This document shows positions 16,281-23,285 of a stretch of DNA of 31,202 bases, piece by piece (positions within the stretch are counted from its first letter, which is position 1; the number at the start of each line of letters is the position of its first letter). The translations under genes were made by a program, and so were the position numbers. The notes under the pieces are model-generated. The model had not been told where the DNA came from. It searched no databases and saw nothing but the letters and a program-made list of their open reading frames with translations. Source of the stretch: a virus; IMG/VR virus record IMGVR_UViG_3300012988_000034, positions 1 to 31,202 of that record; one strand, given 5' to 3'.

Positions 16281-18446
16281 TTAACTGGCCGGTTGCTCCT
16301 GCTCCGCCGGAGCGCCGCCTTGCGGTGCGCTGTTACCGGCCTGCTGTTGCTGATCGGCCAATCCCTGCTCGTGCGCGTGGTCCGCCGCCTGTGTAGCGGC
16401 GGCCGTGCCGGCGCGGTGGTTCTCGATCCAGAATGTCTTATACATCTCAGCTTCCTGGTCGGCCTGGCTGCGTTTCGCGGTAATCAGCGCCGTCAGGACC
16501 TTGATGTCGTTGGTCAACTGGTTCATCTTCTCGTCGCTGGCCGCGCGGATCTGCTCCAGCTGGATCTTGAACTGGTTATCGATGACCTTGCCTTGCTTTT
16601 CCAGTCGCAACTGCTGTAATTCCTGCTGTAGCTCGCCCATGGCCTGCTGCTGTTGTTGTAGCTCGCCCATGGCTTTCTGGGCCGCCGCCATCGGATCGTT
16701 TTCTTTCGGGTCCAGCAGATCGGCAATCGCATCGCCCTTCGGTCCTACGTTCTTCAGACGGATCGCGATCGCCAGTATCTTCGTCGCCACCGCCGGCGGA
16801 ATTGGCAAGGCCTTGAGATTGGCGATCAATGTATCCACGAAGCTGCTGGCCGCGTCGCGCTGGCTGTCCTGGTTCGGCCCCGTAGTCAACGTTACATCGA
16901 AGTCGCCTTTGTCGGCATAGAGCACGCTTTTATCGTCCGTGCCGTCCGGAGCGGGCTTATCGGAGGTCGCCAGATACAGTAGTCCGTCGGAGTCGTCCTT
17001 GTTTTTCACTCCAACATGGCGGCCCGCCGTCATGCCTTTGTGGATCAACTCATTCATCTGCCGGCCGTAGTTCACCAGGGCGCGATCCGCATTGTCGGTA
17101 AAGTGGTAGCTTCCGATGGCCTCCTGGTTCTGAATCTTCTCCAGCGCCACGCCGCTCTTTTCATTCTGCCGCTGGGCCGCGGAAGGTAGCGGCATGACGC
17201 CAATAGCCGATTGCACTCCGCGCCGCCATGCTTCGCGGGCCATTTCATAAGCGGCTGCGTTGGGAACATATTGCGGCCGGCTGGGCAGGGGCAGAACTTT
17301 CTCCGGTTGCAGCGGGTCCGGCATCGCCTCCACTTCAATGTATGGTTTGGGGTTCGTATTGATCGTCGCCCAATCCGGACTGGTAAACTGCCCGCGGTAT
17401 CCAATAAACGGCGCCCGCGGGGCTTGGCCAAACTCCTCCAACTCTTGCGACGCGATAAAGGCCAGCATTTTCTGTGGCGTCCTGGCCCGGCGGATTAACG
17501 AGAGATATTTACGCTTTTGCCGCCCGCCCTCTGTGACATAAATCTCCTCGCCCAGAATGGGCATGAATGGGATCCAGCTTCCCGCCCACTTGATCTTATC
17601 CAGTATTTCCAGCCCATTTGTGATGTACTGGATTACCTCGCCTTCTTTGGTCTTGCTGTCGTAAGCGATATCAAGTTCGCCAGCCACGCGCCATGCCTCG
17701 GCCGTAACGATTTCATCTCCCAGCACCCAATCTGGAGCCAGCTTCGCGTCGTCCGGGCTGAAGCTCCGCTTCTTTGCTTTGGGATATTCACGCGCAAAAT
17801 CGTTCCTACGGATCACATCGATGAGGAAGAAATTTTTCTGGTCGGAATAGTCGGCTTCCTTACAGTAGGGATCGAGTAAAAAAGAGAACTGGTTTGGGAT
17901 CCGCCGCGGCTTAGGCTCAATGTGTCTGTCTTTACCCCTGCGGAGTGATATTCCAAATACTCCCATCCCACTCCATACACAGCATTCAAAGGCCGCTTGA
18001 AATGCCGCCTGGAAGTTGCCGCGGTGGTTCAACCCGCGAAGGATCGCTTCGCGCTTCTCGGCATCCTCTCCATTCGCGTCCTCGCTCGATGGGCTGATCT
18101 TGCAATCGCGCTTATTCTGCCGGAGGTTGTTATTCGTCTGTTTGACATACTGGCTCAACTCGTCAGGCGTCTCGCATGGCCGGTTCAGCCCTTCGCGGAA
18201 TGCGTGTTCGTCCGGAGAGAAGGCGTCCCCGCCGGCGAAGCGCATGTCTGTTTCCATCTCCGCGCGGTTCTCACGCCAGTAATCCTTGAAGTGCTTGTAA
18301 TCGTCCCGGATCTCCTTGACCAACGACTCTTCCGCCGACTCCGCCGCCGTCGGCTTCCGCTTCTGCACGTCAGAGAGGTCCAGCCCTTCCTTCGGCATCA
18401 CGAATCCCGGCACGGGCTTGCCCGCTGATTTCTTTTTAGGTGTCAT
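16281..18446 (-). CDS. Portal protein, P22 gp1-like
   Basis: At 721 residues it matches P22 portal (725) closely. Residues of about 45-160 (IRDDYKHFKDYWRENRAEME, the FAGGDAF motif, SQYVKQTNNNLRQNKRDCKI) and 150-215 (ECCVWSGMGVFGISLR, RRIPNQFSFLLDPYCKEADY) follow the P22-type portal pattern. The C-terminal part from about 590 is a long Gln-rich helix (QQQAMGELQQELQQLRLEKQ and beyond), comparable to the helical barrel of P22 gp1 that extends into the capsid. The portal is the dodecameric channel for DNA packaging and exit. Its start overlaps the upstream stop (TAATG). Confidence 0.88.
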   Translation of the reverse strand: MTPKKKSAGKPVPGFVMPKEGLDLSDVQKRKPTAAESAEESLVKEIRDDYKHFKDYWRENRAEMETDMRFAGGDAFSPDEHAFREGLNRPCETPDELSQYVKQTNNNLRQNKRDCKISPSSEDANGEDAEKREAILRGLNHRGNFQAAFQAAFECCVWSGMGVFGISLRRGKDRHIEPKPRRIPNQFSFLLDPYCKEADYSDQKNFFLIDVIRRNDFAREYPKAKKRSFSPDDAKLAPDWVLGDEIVTAEAWRVAGELDIAYDSKTKEGEVIQYITNGLEILDKIKWAGSWIPFMPILGEEIYVTEGGRQKRKYLSLIRRARTPQKMLAFIASQELEEFGQAPRAPFIGYRGQFTSPDWATINTNPKPYIEVEAMPDPLQPEKVLPLPSRPQYVPNAAAYEMAREAWRRGVQSAIGVMPLPSAAQRQNEKSGVALEKIQNQEAIGSYHFTDNADRALVNYGRQMNELIHKGMTAGRHVGVKNKDDSDGLLYLATSDKPAPDGTDDKSVLYADKGDFDVTLTTGPNQDSQRDAASSFVDTLIANLKALPIPPAVATKILAIAIRLKNVGPKGDAIADLLDPKENDPMAAAQKAMGELQQQQQAMGELQQELQQLRLEKQGKVIDNQFKIQLEQIRAASDEKMNQLTNDIKVLTALITAKRSQADQEAEMYKTFWIENHRAGTAAATQAADHAHEQGLADQQQQAGNSAPQGGAPAEQEQPAS
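16627..16673 (-). repeat. In-frame 30-bp tandem duplication in the portal barrel
   Basis: A 17-bp sequence (TGTAGCTCGCCCATGGC on the plus strand) occurs at 16627-16643 and 16657-16673, exactly 30 bp apart. It encodes two copies of a 10-residue unit beginning MGELQQ in the Gln-rich C-terminal helix. A 10-residue step fits a helix-lengthening duplication. Confidence 0.6.
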
Positions 18447-18721
18447 TAGCGGGTATAGCGGGTCACAACCTGGCGCTTGGGGCGGTTAAAGTCGTAAGTC
18501 GTCGACTTACCCTTATACTTCTTCATGTCGGCGTGCTGTTTTACTAGATGGGAATCGGCTTTGTGCTTTTCTTCCATCTTCACGCCCTTGGCGGTTTCCT
18601 GATTACCGTGCATCGTTCCCATATTGTTCATCGCGCCGTAAACGTACCGATCAGCGGCGCGGCCTTTCTTGCCTTTAGCCGCGGCTTCTTTCTTCAGGAT
18701 GTTTTCCAGGAATTTAGGCAT
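18446..18721 (-). CDS. Small basic head-region protein, unknown
   Basis: The protein has 91 residues and is Lys-rich. It begins MPKFLENILKKEAAAKG and has a middle segment YVYGAMNNMGTMHGNQETAKG followed by KMEEKHKADSHLVKQHADM. I believe this pattern recurs in small proteins next to portal genes of podoviruses, but I cannot name a family. It overlaps the upstream stop by one base (TGATG) and the portal start by one base (TAATG), so the three genes are translationally linked. It could be a minor head protein or an assembly factor. Confidence 0.7.
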   Translation of the reverse strand: MPKFLENILKKEAAAKGKKGRAADRYVYGAMNNMGTMHGNQETAKGVKMEEKHKADSHLVKQHADMKKYKGKSTTYDFNRPKRQVVTRYTR

Positions 18722-19329
18722 CAGTTCAACCTCGTCACCGGCTCTTGCGCTCCGCCCACCAGCGGCGCTCCCGGCTCAACCTTGCCAAGCACTCGGCAAT
18801 CGGGCGCAAAGTGCCGCCGCCCGCATCCCGGACATTTCCTCCGCTTCGTGCGGTCCATGCATTCGCACTTGGGGCAGACTTCTTTGTTCGTCCCCCGCTC
18901 TCTTACCCAGCCGTCCTGCCTGGCCAGAATCACCGCCCCCAGCGGCGACGTGCCGGCATAATTCTTGACGGCTGGACACTTCGAGCATTTCAGCGCGACC
19001 ACAATATGCGTCGCCAGCTCCTTGCAGACTTCATCAAACTGCCTGTCGCCCACAATTATCCGGCGCCGGCTCTCTTCATGTTGCGCAAACTTTTCTGCCG
19101 ACCGGTTCTCATACCACTCGACCGACTCAGCCTTAAAGGACAGATACGGCGCGATGGCCTGGAGCATCGCACCACGCTCCAGGCGTGAGCACTCATTCAG
19201 TAGCGCTCGCAACACTTCATGGTTTGGGATAAGCTTCGCCAACTCCGGGATCAATTCCGGATCATTGATGCCCTTGAACCCCGAGCGGATCAGATTGGTT
19301 TCGAGTTTACGGCGCTCTTCGTCGTTCAT
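18721..19329 (-). CDS. Putative zinc-ribbon protein of the packaging cluster
   Basis: The protein has 202 residues. The N-terminal 85 are helical and polar (LIRSGFKGINDPELIPELAK, VLRALLNECSRLERGAMLQA). The C-terminal half has several Cys pairs (LKCSKCPAVK, EVCPKCECMD, KCPGCGRRHF) that should form a zinc ribbon or two. The start is in an ATGA overlap with the 88-residue gene. It lies between TerL and portal. I do not recognise a family; DNA or protein binding during head assembly is a guess. Confidence 0.7.
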   Translation of the reverse strand: MNDEERRKLETNLIRSGFKGINDPELIPELAKLIPNHEVLRALLNECSRLERGAMLQAIAPYLSFKAESVEWYENRSAEKFAQHEESRRRIIVGDRQFDEVCKELATHIVVALKCSKCPAVKNYAGTSPLGAVILARQDGWVRERGTNKEVCPKCECMDRTKRRKCPGCGRRHFAPDCRVLGKVEPGAPLVGGAQEPVTRLN

Positions 19330-19592
19330 TCCGCTTCCGCCTTGCCTTTGATCCCGAGATGCTTCGCCAGGTGGGTGACCAGCTTCGCGCCTTCGTCCGC
19401 GCCAAAAGTTGCGTTCTCCGGCTCACGATACGGGCCGCTGCTATTGGCAAACCTATGCGTGGCGATAAAGCCGCCATTTGTCGCGCGCTCCACTTCAATC
19501 GAGCGTAGCTTGGGTTTGCCCATCTTCTTCTGGGCAAATTCCGCGCTGACCTCTTTGGTCAGCTTCCCGGATTGATATGGGTTTCCTGCCAT
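19326..19592 (-). CDS. Small head-cluster protein sharing a motif with the scaffold
   Basis: The protein has 88 residues. Residues 4-27 (NPYQSGKLTKEVSAEFAQKK, then MGKP) align without gaps to residues 19-42 of the scaffold (NPYAAGKLTPQISRQFLARA, then QGEP). Identities include NPY, GKLT, Ser, Phe, Gly and Pro. The rest (LRSIEVERATNGGFIATHRF, and a C-terminal VTHLAKHLGIKGKAEAE) looks like a small alpha/beta domain that could hold a peptide or nucleic acid. It lies between the small basic gene and the zinc-ribbon gene, ahead of portal. The function is unknown. Confidence 0.7.
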   Translation of the reverse strand: MAGNPYQSGKLTKEVSAEFAQKKMGKPKLRSIEVERATNGGFIATHRFANSSGPYREPENATFGADEGAKLVTHLAKHLGIKGKAEAE

Positions 19593-19596
19593 CGCC

Positions 19597-19809
19597 TCAC
19601 CCCTTTCCCAGAATCTTGTTTGCCTTCGCCCGGATCCGCGCAGCGGAGGCCGGGGAGAGACGTCCGGCCTTCACCTGCTGCGTGGCTCTGCCTTTTGCGT
19701 TTGCGGCGCGGCCCCTCGTATCCAGGGGATATTTGCGCTCTTGTGGCAGGCCAAACTTGCTGCTCGGTAATGCGTTGCGTCGTGCCGACGTGATCTTCGC
19801 CATACTCAT
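19597..19809 (-). CDS. Small basic protein after TerL, unknown
   Basis: The ATG at 19809 overlaps the TerL stop as ATGA and gives 70 residues; a GTG at 19815 is also possible. The sequence (AKITSARRNALPSSKFGLPQ, then ERKYPLDTRGRAANAKGRAT and LSPASAARIRAKANKILG) belongs to a type of small phage protein with an 'ALP-FALP-ERKYPI' opening that I have seen in many phages near head genes. No function is established to my knowledge. The high Arg/Lys content suggests nucleic-acid binding. Confidence 0.72.
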   Translation of the reverse strand: MSMAKITSARRNALPSSKFGLPQERKYPLDTRGRAANAKGRATQQVKAGRLSPASAARIRAKANKILGKG

Positions 19810-21344
19810 CCCCACTGAAATCCGCGTCCCCTCGGTGCAGCCGGCGGCGGTTCCGGCTTCGCCAGCAGATTCACCGCAAACGTCATCGCCAGTGCATCGC
19901 CGTCGTCCGGAGAATTCAGCCCACGCGCCTTCATGTCGTCTTTCTTCTCCAGTTGGATCTGGTTCTTGGGCGAATAGCCGTATTGCGGGCTTACTAGGTC
20001 CTGCGCCAGTTCGGGATCATTCGGGATTTCCATGCCGGCAATCAGCGCGTCCCGCATCAGGCCCCAGACTTCCGCGCGCCGGTTGAAATACTTATTGAAG
20101 TCAAATGCCGGCTTGCCGCCATGGAACTCATAGAGCAGGCGCTTGTATCCCTGGAACTCCAACTGGTCGTAGACTGTGGCGCCAATGCCGTCTGAGTCCA
20201 CCACGACCGCGTCTGGATTGTGCTCCCGGATGGCCGCAATCACGTGCGCCGTCGTTTCCGCGGTGCTCAACCCGCGCCAGCGTCCCAGACGTCTAGAATG
20301 CCGCCCTTGCCGTAAATAGAGCGTGGTCTTGTCGTCACCATACCGCGCCACATCGCAGGCCAGGACCTTCGGCAGCGCCTGGTAGCCCTGCGCTTTGTAC
20401 TTGCGGCACGCCGCCACGGCGTCGCTCGGAATAAGCTGATTGAACCCCGCCCGCGGAAACTCACCGCGTACCAGAATGCGGAAGTGGTCGCTGTCTTCGC
20501 CGTAATCTTCTTCCCACTTCTTGATCTGGTCCTGGTTCACGCCCTCCACTTTGCGCGAATCGATCTGCCGCGTGATCCAGCGATGCTTGAAGCTGCCAAA
20601 GCATTCCCGGAACCGGCCGGTATTGCGCGTGGGGTTGCCAAACGCCAGCCACAGGATCTCCGTGTTCTCGTCGGTCAGGGCGCCTTCAATTACTTTCCAG
20701 ATCTGGTCATCAATCGAGCTAGCTTCGTCGAAGATGACGACGATCCGCTTCCCCAGGTTGTGCATCCCCGAGAAAGCTTCCGTGTTGTCCACGCTCCATG
20801 GGATCAGGTCCGCGCGCCACGTCCGCTCATGCTTCTTGTCTTTCGAGATAACGATCGTCGTGTAGACATTGAACCAGTGCGAGTTGATCGCCAGCCGCGA
20901 CCACTTGTTGATTTCCGGTGAAGTCTTAGTGCGGAGCTGGGTGTCCGTGTTGGCCGTAATGATGATCTTGGTGTCCGGGAAAGTGCTCAGCCCCCACCAG
21001 CTAATCTGCCCCACCAGCGTGCTCTTGCCAATGCCTTTGCCGGACGCCACCGCCAGCATCAGCGGCTGGTGGCGTGTCTCCGGATTCTGCAGGTGCTTGC
21101 CGATCTCCGTCAGAACGTCGGCCTGCCATACGCGCGGGCCTTTCATCAGTTCCAGATCGCCATGCCCCCAGTCATAGGCATACTTCACAAAGCCCAGTGG
21201 GTCATGCCGAAAGGCCGCTACCTGCTCAATCAGCCGCGCCTGGATCTCAGCTTCACGCTTGCCCGCTTCTACCTGGTCCAGCACTTGCCCAGTCACCGGC
21301 TCACTCATGAGCACCGCCAGACATACCGACAGGAGCCATTTCAT
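19806..21344 (-). CDS. Terminase large subunit (TerL)
   Basis: The 512-residue protein has both enzymatic halves of TerL. ATPase: Walker A SGKGIGKST (101-109), Walker B IVVIFDE (201-207) and a coupling-type motif LWLAFGNPTRNTGRF (231-245). Nuclease: CDVARYGDD (330-338), VVVDSDGIGA (380-389) and SPDDGDALAM (478-487) supply the metal-binding Asp residues. It pumps DNA through the portal and cuts it. The ATG at 21344 is in an ATGA overlap with TerS and has AAGGTGA upstream. The first 19 residues (MKWLLSVCLAVLMSEPVTG before Gln20) look like a signal peptide, which makes no sense for a cytoplasmic motor; an internal ATG at 21308 (MSEPVTGQ) is an alternative start with a weaker ribosome-binding site. 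Confidence 0.93.
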   Translation of the reverse strand: MKWLLSVCLAVLMSEPVTGQVLDQVEAGKREAEIQARLIEQVAAFRHDPLGFVKYAYDWGHGDLELMKGPRVWQADVLTEIGKHLQNPETRHQPLMLAVASGKGIGKSTLVGQISWWGLSTFPDTKIIITANTDTQLRTKTSPEINKWSRLAINSHWFNVYTTIVISKDKKHERTWRADLIPWSVDNTEAFSGMHNLGKRIVVIFDEASSIDDQIWKVIEGALTDENTEILWLAFGNPTRNTGRFRECFGSFKHRWITRQIDSRKVEGVNQDQIKKWEEDYGEDSDHFRILVRGEFPRAGFNQLIPSDAVAACRKYKAQGYQALPKVLACDVARYGDDKTTLYLRQGRHSRRLGRWRGLSTAETTAHVIAAIREHNPDAVVVDSDGIGATVYDQLEFQGYKRLLYEFHGGKPAFDFNKYFNRRAEVWGLMRDALIAGMEIPNDPELAQDLVSPQYGYSPKNQIQLEKKDDMKARGLNSPDDGDALAMTFAVNLLAKPEPPPAAPRGRGFQWG

Positions 21345-21766
21345 TCTTCACCTTTTGCCCGGGACCAGCTGCGCTCCATCCGCTCCGCCAGGTCCTGCGT
21401 CGCGCCCACGTTCAGGTCAATCTGCTGCCGCGGCTTCCCGCCCGTCCGCTCGGCGAATAGCTGCGCCATCCGAGCATTGCCTTTCATGGCGTGCTGGAAT
21501 ACCCCAAGGGACATTGCCTGCGCCACGGTCATATCCGCGCTGATTACCACTTTGCCCTTCGGCCCCAGGACCTCGGCCACGTCGGTTTCCGCCAACTGCT
21601 TCAGCGCGTCGTCTAGGGCGGTCTTCTTCGGTCGGCCGCCGCCCGGATTCCCCGGCTTGAAGTGGTAGGCCGTGCTGTTCCCGGACCGCCCGCGCCCCGG
21701 ATTCTTTCCGTTTTCTTTCCGTTTTCGCGGAGACGCGCTCTTGACGTCAATAAAGCCGGCGCTCAT
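21341..21766 (-). CDS. Terminase small subunit-like protein (DUF5681-type)
   Basis: The protein has 141 residues. Residues 31-48 (STAYHFKPGNPGGGRPKK) match the Gly/Arg-rich 'FKPGQSGNPGGRPKG' signature of DUF5681 proteins, which occur before terminase large subunits. The rest is helical (LDDALKQLAETDVAEVL, AQAMSLGVFQHAMKGNARMA) and ends charged. With TerL directly downstream in an ATGA overlap, it is the best candidate for the DNA-recognition subunit of the packaging motor. A Shine-Dalgarno (AAAGG, about 9 nt) precedes the ATG, and a strong hairpin lies just above it. Confidence 0.72.
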   Translation of the reverse strand: MSAGFIDVKSASPRKRKENGKNPGRGRSGNSTAYHFKPGNPGGGRPKKTALDDALKQLAETDVAEVLGPKGKVVISADMTVAQAMSLGVFQHAMKGNARMAQLFAERTGGKPRQQIDLNVGATQDLAERMERSWSRAKGEE

Positions 21767-21788
21767 GTCTGGAACCTTTGAAATTGAT

Positions 21789-21814
21789 CCCCTGAGTGCC
21801 TGAAGTCTCAGGGG
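21789..21814 (-). promoter_or_regulatory. Hairpin upstream of the TerS start
   Basis: A perfect 8-bp stem (CCCCTGAG/CTCAGGGG) with a 10-nt loop ends 22 nt before the TerS ATG and just above its Shine-Dalgarno. No real T-run follows, so it is more likely a 5'-UTR or processing element than a terminator. It lies in a 253-bp interval (21767-22019) with no gene I can support. A minus-strand frame there is open for about 66 codons, in the -1 frame relative to the gene at 22020-22385, but has no usable start. Confidence 0.5.
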
Positions 21815-22019
21815 TACTACCTGGCCGGTTCTTCCGATGTGAGAGCGCCTGCTGTCTTAGGCTTGGTCGCTGTGTTCAGGCTTGCCCCAGTCAATTCACC
21901 GTCGTACGCCGATGAATCAAGTCCCGTTTTACCCAGCTCTAACGGGAAGCACTCCGTGGTCGCTCTCAGCCATTGGCCTTCTTTGGTGGGTGGAATGTCT
22001 CTCGACGTTCCCGTCGAAC

Positions 22020-22385
22020 TTAAACCTCTGCCTCGCCGCCCCTCAACTCATATAGCAACCGCAAGCGCTCGCTCCGGTAAATCTTCACAAACCTCGGCAT
22101 GTTCGGGTTCGTCTGCGGATCGATAAACTTCAGCCCACCCAGCTCGCTCGGCGGCAGCTTCACCACTCCAGACGCCGGGATCAAACTCTCGCGCCAATCC
22201 CGCTCCGGCGCTTCCATTCTCGGACGCACTGGCCGCGCTCCGTCCAGCATGCGCAACAGCACGTTCTCAATTACCCACTCCGCCACCTGCTGCCGGACAA
22301 GGCTTTGCCCTCCCGCGCGCTTAATTCGCCGGGAAGGGCGGTCTGTTTCTTTTTGGTCGTATTCGAGAACGCCGATGGATGGCAT
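22020..22385 (-). CDS. Conserved-looking protein of unknown function
   Basis: The protein has 121 residues, is rich in Arg and Pro, and is predicted to be mostly alpha/beta: DRPSRRIKRAGGQSLVRQQV, AEWVIENVLLRMLDGARPVR, then SGVVKLPPSELGGLKFIDPQ and FVKIYRSERLRLLYELRG. I recognise no family. It is the first gene of the packaging part, after the hairpin-containing interval, and may be transcribed from there. No Shine-Dalgarno is visible before the ATG. A -1 frame continues open past its stop (see findings). Confidence 0.6.
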   Translation of the reverse strand: MPSIGVLEYDQKETDRPSRRIKRAGGQSLVRQQVAEWVIENVLLRMLDGARPVRPRMEAPERDWRESLIPASGVVKLPPSELGGLKFIDPQTNPNMPRFVKIYRSERLRLLYELRGGEAEV

Positions 22386-22608
22386 TTTTAACGATTTGAC
22401 AATTTAAAGACAAGTTGCCCTACCCGATTGTCCGGGAAGGAATCCTTGAATGCGTCAAGGGTATCGCTTCGCCCTACCGTGCGGCCCCTGGCGGTTTTTC
22501 CAAGGGGCCGCTTCCACAACAGGAGAGGGAGTTACGGAATTAAGAGTAGGGCCATTGCACCTACAAGCGTAAGGGAAAATCTTCTTTACACCACAGCCGC
22601 TAGTGTGT
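22386..22608. promoter_or_regulatory. Hairpin-containing interval between early and packaging genes
   Basis: This 223-bp stretch has no gene on either strand that I can support. It holds a 9-bp perfect inverted repeat (GCGGCCCCT at 22481-22489 and AGGGGCCGC at 22503-22511, 13-nt loop) and a 6-bp hairpin (CCTTGA/TCAAGG, 22444-22460, 5-nt loop). Neither has a proper T-run, so factor-independent termination is not evident. It is the obvious place for a late promoter or an antitermination site, but I see no convincing -35/-10 pair. Confidence 0.4.
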
Positions 22609-22755
22609 TCACTTCGGCTTCTTCGCGTGCCGGCCTCTCTTTTTCGGCTTCCACCAGCCGAGCCGGCTCAATTCTTCCTTCAAAATGCGATACAGACGCT
22701 TTCGCGGCGTCAGATTCCTCAAATCATGTCTCAGGATGTGTTCTTTGTATCGCAT
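22609..22755 (-). CDS. Small very basic protein (48 residues)
   Basis: The frame begins MRYKEHILRHDLRNLTPRKR and ends with a Lys/Arg tail (WWKPKKRGRHAKKPK). The high positive charge and two Trp suggest RNA or DNA binding, for example an antiterminator-like peptide; this is inference. It lies between the LexA-like HTH gene and the hairpin interval, and its ATG touches nested palindromes that could be an operator. No Shine-Dalgarno is visible. At this length a chance frame is possible, but the composition is protein-like. Confidence 0.5.
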   Translation of the reverse strand: MRYKEHILRHDLRNLTPRKRLYRILKEELSRLGWWKPKKRGRHAKKPK

Positions 22756-22780
22756 TAAAACGTCGTTTTAAGCGCTTAAA
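22756..22780. promoter_or_regulatory. Nested palindromes: candidate operator
   Basis: A 15-bp inverted repeat (TAAAACG-T-CGTTTTA, 22756-22770) overlaps a 14-bp perfect palindrome (TTTAAGCGCTTAAA, 22767-22780). Together they cover 25 bp immediately upstream of the 48-residue gene and 33 bp after the stop of an HTH-protein gene. Size and symmetry fit operators of dimeric repressors. Confidence 0.5.
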
Positions 22781-22813
22781 TGGACGATGTTGCACGTGGA
22801 ACGCGAAGAAGTT

Positions 22814-23023
22814 CTACGCTCCAAGGGCCCTCGCTTTGGGGACTGTATATTCCAGTTTCAGTTCGCCGTCTTTTTCCAGCCGTCTGAGATATTTGCCAAG
22901 CGTCCGGTCTGAACCAATGCCCAACGCATCTCGGATCTCTTTCCACAGAGGTTTACGTCCGTGAGTCCTCTGGTACTCCAGGATGAAATCCCGTACCCGG
23001 ATATGCTTCTCGGTCAAACTCAC
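22814..23023 (-). CDS. LexA-like winged-helix DNA-binding protein
   Basis: The 69 residues contain one domain. IRVRDFILEYQRTHGRKPLW, then KEIRDALGIGSDRTLGKYLR and RLEKDGEL reproduce the winged-HTH pattern of the LexA N-terminal domain (recognition helix around residues 38-47). There is no C-terminal protease domain, so it would be a plain repressor or activator. It starts in an ATGA overlap with the gene upstream. The palindromes at 22756-22780, 33 bp beyond its stop, are candidate target sites, possibly controlling the switch from early to late genes. Confidence 0.8.
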   Translation of the reverse strand: MSLTEKHIRVRDFILEYQRTHGRKPLWKEIRDALGIGSDRTLGKYLRRLEKDGELKLEYTVPKARALGA

Positions 23024-23280
23024 GCTGCAACTCCTTCGTCCAGGTCATAGGCTTCAAACGCCACCGCCATCCGTGGATTGGTGGTCCTCACCATCTGCAC
23101 GTTATCCCTAACACTTCCGCAGCCTGCGCATTGCACTTCCGCCAGAAATGTCATCTCCGGCAACACAAGCAGGATCTTATCTTTCTGCTTCACCACTTCC
23201 CGCCATACCGCCTCGCAACAAATGAACCACTCTGGCAGATGGTCAGCCGGTTTCAGTCGCGCACGCACCGTCAGAGGCAT
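23020..23280 (-). CDS. Small Cys-containing protein, unknown
   Basis: From the ATG at 23280 the protein has 86 residues; a TTG at 23295 overlapping the upstream gene is an alternative. It begins MPLTVRARLKPADHLPEWFI and has a central strand-rich part (KILLVLPEMTFLAEVQCAGC). Cys at ICCEA and CAGC could bind one zinc. I recognise no family. It lies between an early gene of unknown role and the LexA-like gene, with overlapping ends, so it belongs to the same translational unit. Confidence 0.65.
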   Translation of the reverse strand: MPLTVRARLKPADHLPEWFICCEAVWREVVKQKDKILLVLPEMTFLAEVQCAGCGSVRDNVQMVRTTNPRMAVAFEAYDLDEGVAA

Positions 23281-23285
23281 CGGCT

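Noticed and set aside
22428-22964. 178-codon plus-strand frame
   Set aside because: It is Ser/Arg-rich, has no domain and overlaps the LexA-like gene and the hairpin interval on the other strand.
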